From positions 1 to 44,813 of the forward strand of contig CALGGT010000060.1 in the NCBI GenBank assembly GCA_937915825.1: DNA of 44,813 nt. The letters are read 5' to 3'. This stretch comes from an uncultured Eubacterium sp. (GTDB lineage Bacteria; Bacillota; Clostridia; Lachnospirales; Lachnospiraceae). The position numbers were made by a program, and so were the translations under genes. This document shows, piece by piece, positions 38,391 to 44,813 of the stretch; the stretch's first letter is position 1; every line of letters begins with the position of its first letter. The notes below the pieces were generated by a model. That model did not search any database. It was given only the letters and a program-made list of their open reading frames with translations, and was not told where the DNA came from.

Positions 38391-39556
38391 CGTTTTAGAT
38401 TGCTCATCTTCAGGTACGTCTCATATTCATCTTTAGACAGATTCTCATCGTAACGCATGAGAATAGCCGCTTCTCCCTGTTCCCGGTATTCCTGACCACG
38501 CTTAACCGCCATCTCCCGGTCCTTGGAATGATATAAGATCAGCGCGCCTTGCGGTTCTCTGTGAAAATGAATGGATTGTGTCTTTAGGGCATCCAACAGG
38601 GCATCCATGACAATGGCAACCCCTACAGCCGGAGCATCTTTTCCAAATTGACGGATCAGATGATCGTATCTTCCTCCGGTAGCGATGGCCTCCCCGGTTC
38701 CGTACGTATAAGCTTTAAAGATCGTTCCGGTATAATAATGGAATCTGGCCATCATGCTTAAGTCAAAGGTAATATAATCTTCGCAATGATACATGTTTAA
38801 AATATCATATAAGGTTTCCAAACGCTGCAGGGCATCGACGGATCGCTGGTTGTTCACCCGTTCCCTGGCAAAGGCTAAGGTTTCTTTTCCACCGAATAAG
38901 TCGGGCAATTGAATCAACAATTCTTTCAATTCCCTGGAAAGTTCCTTATGATTGACCATCTCCTCCACGCCAAATAGATTCTTATTGGCAAGAAGTTTCC
39001 GATATTCTTCCTCTTCCTCTTGATCAAATCCGCTTTCTTCCATGAGTCCATGAATGAATTCCACGTGACCGATATCGATCTTAAAATCCTTCAGAGATAA
39101 TTTTTTAAGCGTGCGTAAGGTCATCACGATCATTTCCGCATCCGCATCGGAACTTCCATCGTTCATAAGTTCCGCCCCCAATTGGGTAATCTCTGCAGCC
39201 TTTCCCTGATAACCCCTGCGATAATGGAAGGTATTCCCGGTATAAAAAAGTCGAACCGGCATATTTTCCTCACTGTAGTTCTTGGCAAAAAATCTGGCCA
39301 AAGAAGGGGTCATATCCGGACGTAAAACCAGGGTATGATTGTATTGGTCATACAACTTATACATTTCGGTGGTATCAGCCGTACCACGCTCCTGATTAAA
39401 TACATTGAAAAATTCCAGGGTAGGGGGTTGGATCTCCCCGAACCCAAAGGAACGGAACACTTCTCCTACCTCCCTGGTAATGAAATTCCGGTCTTCACAT
39501 TCTTTTCCGTACACATCACGTACACCTTCCGGTGTAAATAACAATTCGTTCTTCAT
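38342..39556 (-). CDS. hisZ: ATP phosphoribosyltransferase regulatory subunit HisZ
   Basis: A catalytically inactive relative of histidyl-tRNA synthetase that forms a hetero-octamer with short HisG and carries histidine feedback. 404 residues. Class II synthetase motifs are recognisable: PPTLEFFNVF, YKLYDQYNHTLVLRPDMTPSLARFFAKNY and RLFYTGNTFHYRRGYQGKAAEITQLGAEL, with ATGGRYDHLIRQFG near the end. Length, lack of a full anticodon-binding domain and position next to hisG support HisZ over HisS. GGGGA lies 6 bases before the ATG. The gene continues into hisG and hisD, giving a partial his operon. Confidence 0.93.
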   Translation of the reverse strand: MKNELLFTPEGVRDVYGKECEDRNFITREVGEVFRSFGFGEIQPPTLEFFNVFNQERGTADTTEMYKLYDQYNHTLVLRPDMTPSLARFFAKNYSEENMPVRLFYTGNTFHYRRGYQGKAAEITQLGAELMNDGSSDADAEMIVMTLRTLKKLSLKDFKIDIGHVEFIHGLMEESGFDQEEEEEYRKLLANKNLFGVEEMVNHKELSRELKELLIQLPDLFGGKETLAFARERVNNQRSVDALQRLETLYDILNMYHCEDYITFDLSMMARFHYYTGTIFKAYTYGTGEAIATGGRYDHLIRQFGKDAPAVGVAIVMDALLDALKTQSIHFHREPQGALILYHSKDREMAVKRGQEYREQGEAAILMRYDENLSKDEYETYLKMSNLKRMEIIHDGEIDVKEPE

Positions 39557-39566
39557 TTTATTCCCC

Positions 39567-40787
39567 TTATTGATAAACAGCCGTCGGCACTTCCTCTTTC
39601 GCCTGGTATCCGGCGTCGGTTAACGCCTGAATGATCACAGCCTTATGTTCCAAGCCGAAGGCTTCCATGGTAATCTTTAATTCCACGGCAGCATTCCGGT
39701 TAATGCTGACAAACTGATTGTGCTCCAAACGGATCACATTTCCCTGATTCTTGGCGATGACTTCCGCCACGTGGAGCAATTCACCGGGACGATCCGGGAG
39801 CTGTACGGAAATCGTAAATACACGCCCTCTTTGGATCAAGCCATGCTGAACCACGGAAGAAACCGTGATCACATCCATATTTCCGCCGCTTAAGATCGAA
39901 ACAACTTTTTTATCTTTGAGATCCAATTGCTTCAAGGCTGCCACCGTTAATAAACCGGAATTCTCAACGATCATCTTATGATTTTCCAACATATCCAGGA
40001 AATTCACGATCAGGTCATGATCATCCACCGTTACGATCTGATCGATGTTCTTCTGAATGTATGGGAAAATATTTTTCCCCGGTGTTTGCACGGCCGTACC
40101 GTCTGCAATGGTGGAAACATGGGGCAGGGTAACCACTTTCCCCTCCTTTAAGGAAGCAGTCATACAGGCGGCTCCCTTCGGCTCCACACCGATCACCTGA
40201 ATGTTGGGATTTAACATTTTAGCAAGGGTTGATACACCACATGCCAATCCGCCGCCGCCAATGGGTACCAGGATCATATCCACCGTGGGCAATTCCTTAA
40301 AGATTTCCATGGCGATGGATCCCTGGCCACAGGCAACTACCTCATCATCAAAGGGATGAACGAAGGTATACCCTTGCTCCTTGGCTAATTTCAAAGCATG
40401 ATCACATGCTTCATCGTACACATCCCCATGTAAGATCACCTCCGCCCCGTAACTCTTGGTTCGGTTCACTTTAATAAGCGGCGTGGTATTGGGCATAACG
40501 ATCACCGCTTTTACGCCAAATAATTTCGCGGCATATGCCACACCCTGGGCATGATTTCCGGCAGATGCCGTAATTAAGCCTTTCTCTCTTTCCTCCGGAG
40601 AAAGAGTGCTGATCTTGTAATAAGCGCCTCTGACCTTGTAAGCACCGGTGTATTGCATATTTTCCGGTTTTAAATATACTTTGGCCTGATTCTGGGCGCT
40701 GTAGTATTCGCTATAGATGAGATTGGTTGGCAAGATCACTTCTTTTACACGATCACTTGCCTGTTCAAATTGTTCCAACGTTATCAT
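39567..40787 (-). CDS. ilvA: Threonine ammonia-lyase (threonine dehydratase) with C-terminal ACT-like domain
   Basis: A PLP enzyme turning threonine into 2-oxobutyrate and ammonia, for isoleucine synthesis or threonine breakdown. 406 residues. The PLP lysine is in YTGAYKVRGAYYKI (about residue 50), with ITASAGNHAQGVAYAA, the glycine-rich phosphate loop LVPIGGGGLACGVST and SGGNMD. Residues ~325-406 form one ACT-like regulatory domain (TISVQLPDRPGELLHVAEVI). The single ACT and ~400-residue length are like the short clostridial form, which may be biosynthetic or catabolic. It lies 10 bases upstream of hisZ, so all four amino-acid genes may be co-transcribed. Confidence 0.93.
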   Translation of the reverse strand: MITLEQFEQASDRVKEVILPTNLIYSEYYSAQNQAKVYLKPENMQYTGAYKVRGAYYKISTLSPEEREKGLITASAGNHAQGVAYAAKLFGVKAVIVMPNTTPLIKVNRTKSYGAEVILHGDVYDEACDHALKLAKEQGYTFVHPFDDEVVACGQGSIAMEIFKELPTVDMILVPIGGGGLACGVSTLAKMLNPNIQVIGVEPKGAACMTASLKEGKVVTLPHVSTIADGTAVQTPGKNIFPYIQKNIDQIVTVDDHDLIVNFLDMLENHKMIVENSGLLTVAALKQLDLKDKKVVSILSGGNMDVITVSSVVQHGLIQRGRVFTISVQLPDRPGELLHVAEVIAKNQGNVIRLEHNQFVSINRNAAVELKITMEAFGLEHKAVIIQALTDAGYQAKEEVPTAVYQ

Positions 40788-40833
40788 AATACGTTCTCTG
40801 CCTTTCTACTTCACTATATTTTTGCTCATTTTA

Positions 40834-41778
40834 TCACATGTCCTCGTTCTCTGCAACCTCAAATAATGCGTCTACAAAGGAATCCGAGTCAAATTTCTCC
40901 AGATCTTCCACCTGTTCTCCGATTCCCACAAAGGCAATGGGAATCTTTTGTTCCGATTGGATCGCTACCGCAATTCCCCCCTTTGCGGTACCGTCTAACT
41001 TGGTTAAGATCACACCGTCAATCTCTGAAACTTCCCCGAATTCTTTCGCCTGAACCAGGGCATTTTGTCCGGTGGTCGCATCGACAACCAGGAAGGTTTT
41101 CATTTGCGCTTCCGAAAATTCCCCCTGAATGATCTTATGGATCTTACCTAATTCCGCCATTAAATTCTTCTTGTTGTGAAGGCGTCCGGCTGTATCACAT
41201 AACAAAAGATCCACGTTTCTGGCTTTTGCGGCTACCACCGCGTCAAATACCACCGAGGCCGGATCCTGGCCTTCTTGTCCGGCGATGATATCCACCTGGG
41301 CTCTTGTGCTCCATTCCTTCAACTGATCAATGGCTCCGGCCCGGAATGTATCCGCCGCGCAAAGCAAAACCTTCTTACCTTCTTTTTTATACCGGGCAGC
41401 CAATTTCCCCACCGATGTGGTCTTCCCTACCCCGTTCACACCGATGAAAAGGATTACGGAGGTTTGATCTTCATAATCATAGACATTCTCCTCCGTCTTC
41501 ATTTTCTCTTTCAAATCGTCCATCAATGCGGTTTTACAGTCCTCTGCCGTTTTAATTTTATTTTCCTTAACGTTTTCCTTTAAATGTTCGATCACCTGAT
41601 CCGTGGTTCGGACCCCCATATCGGATAGGATCAGATTCTCCTCCAGCTCCTCATAGAATTCATCATCCAGCTGTGTAAAACCGGAAAACAAACTCCCTAC
41701 ACCTGTAGAAAGATTCTTTCTGGTTTTTTTCAGACCATCCTTAAAGCGATGAAACAATCCTTTCTTTTCCTCAGCCAT
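40834..41778 (-). CDS. ftsY: Signal recognition particle receptor FtsY
   Basis: The SRP receptor GTPase that delivers membrane-protein-making ribosomes to the Sec translocon. 314 residues. A basic N-terminus (KKGLFHRFKDGLKKTRKNL) precedes the helical N domain. The NG domain has G1 GVNGVGKTTSVGKLA, the insertion-box ADTFRAGAIDQL, G3 DTAGRLHNKKNLM, G4 TKLDGTAKGG and the C-terminal GIGEQVEDLEKFD. The acidic A domain of E. coli FtsY is absent, as usual in Bacillota. It overlaps the end of smc by 8 bases. Confidence 0.97.
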   Translation of the reverse strand: MAEEKKGLFHRFKDGLKKTRKNLSTGVGSLFSGFTQLDDEFYEELEENLILSDMGVRTTDQVIEHLKENVKENKIKTAEDCKTALMDDLKEKMKTEENVYDYEDQTSVILFIGVNGVGKTTSVGKLAARYKKEGKKVLLCAADTFRAGAIDQLKEWSTRAQVDIIAGQEGQDPASVVFDAVVAAKARNVDLLLCDTAGRLHNKKNLMAELGKIHKIIQGEFSEAQMKTFLVVDATTGQNALVQAKEFGEVSEIDGVILTKLDGTAKGGIAVAIQSEQKIPIAFVGIGEQVEDLEKFDSDSFVDALFEVAENEDM

Positions 41779-44700
41779 GTTTCTCTTTCCTTTCCTCTTC
41801 CCTTAACTGTTCTTCGATCAAGTTCACGGATACCAACGTAGATACCCCTTTTTCCTGCATCGTGATCCCATACAAAGCATCCGCTGCCGTCATGGTACCC
41901 TGTCGGTGGGTAATAACGATAAATTGGGTATTTTTCGTTAATTTATGCAAATAATTGGCAAACTTGGTTACATTGGAATCATCCAACGCCGCCTCGATCT
42001 CGTCCAGCAGACAGAAGGGAGACGGTTTCAGATTCTGAATGGCAAATAACAGTGCGATGGCCGTTAACGCCTTCTCTCCACCGGAAAGCTGCATCATATT
42101 CCGCAAACGTTTTCCCGGAGGCTGGGGCGAGATCAGAATGCCGGAAGTCAATACATTTTCCTCATCCATTAAGGATAAGGTCGCATTTCCCCCGCCAAAT
42201 AATTGACGGAACACTTTATTAAACTGCCCCTTGATCTCTTCGAATTTTTCCTTGAACTGTTTTAGCATTTCCGTATCCAGATCCTCGATAATGGATAACA
42301 GTTTTTCTTCCGACAGGACCAGATCGTCTCTTTGTTCCTTTAATAACTCATAACGATCGGATACGTTCTTATATTCTTCAATGGCATTGACATTCACATT
42401 TCCTAACTTCTTGATCTCATCCTTGGTTTTGCCTACCATGGATTTCATCTTCGCGTAGGAAAGATCCGTGTCCTCTTCCTTCAAATCCTCCTTCATGTGG
42501 TGATAAGTCAACTCATACTCGTTCCACATGTAATCTACTTTTCCGGAAAGGCTGTTCTCTACGTTCTCCAAACGGGTCTTTAACCGAAAGGCTTCCTTCT
42601 CAAAATTCGCGGTTTCATCCACCAATCGCTGTCTCTTATCGAAGAAATCCTTTTGAGAGTCCATACGTTCTTTCCGATTGCGGGTTCTGGTCTCAATCTC
42701 TACTTCCAATTGAGACGCTTCCTTCTTCCATTCTTCGATCTTCTTCTCAAAATTTAAGATCTCGTCTTTGTGGGTTTCCCGCTCTCCCCCTAATTCCTCC
42801 AGGGCCTCCGTTAAATGATCCCTTTGGCTTACAAGGGAATCATATTCTTCTTTCACACGGGACAGATTCTCTTCCACAAAGCCACGATTGCTGGTACCCT
42901 CGATCAATTCCTCCCGCAATTTCATTAAGGATTCTTTCTTTTCCTGAATGGATTGCTGAAGCTGTTCCGTTTCCCGGTTCATGGTATCCATGGAAACCCT
43001 GGCATCTGCCTGTTCCTTTTCCGTTGTGGTCAATTGTTTTTGAATCTCTTCCAGGGAATTGGCAAATTCCTTTTGATCCTGATCCAGCTTTCGCCCCTGA
43101 TCCTGCACGGATGCAAATTGAATCTCAAATTGTTCTTTATCCCGCTCAGCCGCCTCCAGCCGAAGAGTGACGCCATTTAGATCCAGATCAAATTGTTGGA
43201 TCAGTCTTTGTTTTTCATGCAATTTATGATGGAGCGCCTGTCTCTTTTCCTCTGCTTTTTCAATCTTTCCCGTATAGGTTTGCTGTTTCTTCCGGATCTT
43301 AACCAGGTTCTCTTCCAGGGTCTTAAGCTCTCTTTTTCTGGAAAGCAAATGGTCCTTATTCCGGAATTTACCACCGGTTAACGAACCTCCTGGATTTAAC
43401 ACATCCCCATCTAACGTAATGATCCGCAGGGAAAATTTCGTCTTTTTCGCAAGGGCCATTCCATTGTCAATTTGATCCACCAATACAAAACGCCCTAACA
43501 AATACGTTGCGATCTCTGCGTACTTAGGATCAAAGGACACAAAATCTACCAAAGAACCCATAACCCCAGGATTTTCGCCATAGTTTTCATGACGGGTTTC
43601 CTTCCTTCCTTTCACGGTAGTTAGGGGCAGGAAGGTAGCACGACCGGCCTTTCGCTCCTTTAACAAACGGATCATGTCCTTAGCCGTCTTTTCATCTTCG
43701 GTTACAATGTTCTTTACTCCGGCGCCCAAGGCTGTTTCTACCGCCACCTCGTATTTCTTGTCCACACGGATCAGATCCGCAACCACCCCTAAGATCCCGG
43801 GATGGGAGTTCTTTTGTTCCATCACCACGCGAATGCTCTCCCCAAACCCGTCATATCGCTCCGACATATTTTTCAGAACATCCAGGCGGGAAGCATTCAT
43901 ATGATAATCTTTTTGCAACAGATCTCGTTCCTTTTGACATTGCTCAATGGCTGCGATCTCTGCGTCTTCTTTCTCCCGGATTTCCTTGATTTCCTGTAAC
44001 ACACCCTCTTTCTTTTCCAGAATTCTGGTCTTTTCTTCTTCTTCCTTTAAAATCTTTTCCAAAGCCGTATCCAGCCCGGTTTTATTGGACAAGCGCTGTT
44101 GGTTCAGGGAAGACTTTAATAACCGAACCCGTTCCAATTCTTTCTCAAAGTTCTGCTCTTCCACGTGAATATCGGAAATACGACGAATGGTATTATATAC
44201 CACATCATTCTTTGCCGCCATATTTTCTTCCAATTCCTTCTGCTTTCCTTCTCCGGATTCGATTTCCTGATTCAAGGCAATTTCCTGCTTCTCCAGGTCT
44301 TTTACCTTCTGATCCAATTGCAGAAAATCCTCCTGCAAGCGCTTCTTCTCCTCTTCGGCTTTGAATAAGGACTGGTGAAGGGTTTCCAGATTTTCTTTCA
44401 TTTGAGCCCGGTTCTGGCTATAAGAATCCAAACGCTCCTTTGCCACACGGATCTCCCCTTCGAACCGAACGATGTCATTCTCCAGGGTGGATTTCTTCTC
44501 TTTGCACCGGTTTACCTGATTTTCTTCCTCCAGGATCTCACTTTCAATGGTCTCGTATTGTTCCCGGATCTCTTCCTGCTTTTGTCTGGAAACTTCTAAA
44601 TCCTTCTCATTGATGGTAATCGTTTCATTTAATTCCGTGATCTCCGCCTGCAGGTTTTCATAATCCTGCAAAAACAAGCGGATCTCATAGTCCTTTAAAT

Positions 44701-44813
44701 TCTCTTTTAAACGTAAATATTCTTTGGCTTTTTGGGATTGCTCCTCCAGGGGGGCAACCTGTCGTTCCAACTCATCCAAAATATCCTTGATGCGAAGTAA
44801 ATTCTGACAGATC
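41771..44813 (-). CDS. smc: Chromosome partition protein SMC (5' end beyond the window)
   Basis: Condensin ATPase that organises and separates chromosomes with ScpA and ScpB. About 1014 codons are present. The frame stays open to the window end (ICQNLLRIKDILDEL...), so the N-terminal head with Walker A, about 170 residues, is missing. Visible are a long coiled coil, the hinge (about 43.5-43.9 kb: GILGVVADLIRVDKKYEVAVE, GGSLTGGKFRNKDHLL), the second coiled coil and the C-terminal head with signature LSGGEKALTAIALLFAI and Walker B FCLLDEIEAALDDSN. The order smc-ftsY is standard in Bacillota. Confidence 0.97.
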   Translation of the reverse strand, partial: ICQNLLRIKDILDELERQVAPLEEQSQKAKEYLRLKENLKDYEIRLFLQDYENLQAEITELNETITINEKDLEVSRQKQEEIREQYETIESEILEEENQVNRCKEKKSTLENDIVRFEGEIRVAKERLDSYSQNRAQMKENLETLHQSLFKAEEEKKRLQEDFLQLDQKVKDLEKQEIALNQEIESGEGKQKELEENMAAKNDVVYNTIRRISDIHVEEQNFEKELERVRLLKSSLNQQRLSNKTGLDTALEKILKEEEEKTRILEKKEGVLQEIKEIREKEDAEIAAIEQCQKERDLLQKDYHMNASRLDVLKNMSERYDGFGESIRVVMEQKNSHPGILGVVADLIRVDKKYEVAVETALGAGVKNIVTEDEKTAKDMIRLLKERKAGRATFLPLTTVKGRKETRHENYGENPGVMGSLVDFVSFDPKYAEIATYLLGRFVLVDQIDNGMALAKKTKFSLRIITLDGDVLNPGGSLTGGKFRNKDHLLSRKRELKTLEENLVKIRKKQQTYTGKIEKAEEKRQALHHKLHEKQRLIQQFDLDLNGVTLRLEAAERDKEQFEIQFASVQDQGRKLDQDQKEFANSLEEIQKQLTTTEKEQADARVSMDTMNRETEQLQQSIQEKKESLMKLREELIEGTSNRGFVEENLSRVKEEYDSLVSQRDHLTEALEELGGERETHKDEILNFEKKIEEWKKEASQLEVEIETRTRNRKERMDSQKDFFDKRQRLVDETANFEKEAFRLKTRLENVENSLSGKVDYMWNEYELTYHHMKEDLKEEDTDLSYAKMKSMVGKTKDEIKKLGNVNVNAIEEYKNVSDRYELLKEQRDDLVLSEEKLLSIIEDLDTEMLKQFKEKFEEIKGQFNKVFRQLFGGGNATLSLMDEENVLTSGILISPQPPGKRLRNMMQLSGGEKALTAIALLFAIQNLKPSPFCLLDEIEAALDDSNVTKFANYLHKLTKNTQFIVITHRQGTMTAADALYGITMQEKGVSTLVSVNLIEEQLREEERKEKHG

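Overview
The window reads as a low-to-moderate-GC Gram-positive chromosome of the class Clostridia, most likely Lachnospiraceae. This rests on gene content and order: a mrdA-rodA-mgsA-ylmE-sepF-divIVA-lspA-rluD division cluster, a yicC-remA-gmk-rpoZ operon, rqcH, a short-form hisG with hisZ, several signal peptidase I paralogues, and smc-ftsY. Start sites have strong Shine-Dalgarno sequences, and many promoters have near-consensus -35/-10 boxes with a 17-bp spacer. No phage module, insertion sequence or CRISPR array is visible.

The first ~1.35 kb does not fit. It encodes a WG-repeat-like membrane-anchored protein and the N-terminus of a YbjN-like protein, in a different sequence style that recalls Bacteroidota. 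It then passes, inside one open frame, into the last ~100 residues of a class B penicillin-binding protein (mrdA/PBP2). The rest of the window follows naturally from that PBP (rodA, mgsA). The simplest reading is a chimeric join at about 1330-1356.

Layout. 1.3-8.9 kb (+): cell-wall elongation, division and lipoprotein maturation, with a membrane-fusion-like protein next to ylmE-sepF-divIVA. 8.9-11.0 kb (+): an orphan BlaI-type repressor behind a long AT-rich leader, and a XerS-like tyrosine recombinase. 11.0-13.9 kb (-): a cell-wall amidase and a LysM protein whose promoter carries LexA/SOS boxes, probably a YneA-type division inhibitor. 13.9-19.9 kb (-): yicC-remA-gmk-signal peptidase-rpoZ followed by two adjoining, diverged MutS-like ATPases. 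20.1-22.7 kb (+): rqcH and a PHP histidinol phosphatase. 22.8-29.3 kb (-): a very large acidic, disordered, repeat-rich protein, ligA, rluF and a small anchored protein. 29.5 kb: tRNA-Arg(CCG). 29.6-32.6 kb (-): a DUF5688-type protein, gdhA and a CYTH protein. 32.6-36.1 kb (-): rplS, a signal peptidase-like protein lacking both catalytic residues, rbgA, and an active-looking signal peptidase with a ~340-residue cytoplasmic extension. 36.2-44.8 kb (-): smc (5' end off the window), ftsY, ilvA, hisZ, hisG, hisD.

A theme throughout is short tandem repetition. Spacers carry arrays of period 11 (before remA), 16 (twice), 20 (hisG-hisD), 22 (before the acidic protein gene) and 44 bp (hisZ-hisG). Several coding regions carry in-frame repeats of 18, 30 and 33 bp. 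The items most worth following up are the SOS-controlled LysM gene, the MutS-like pair, the catalytically dead signal peptidase paralogue, the phased arrays before remA and the acidic protein gene, and the chimeric left end.
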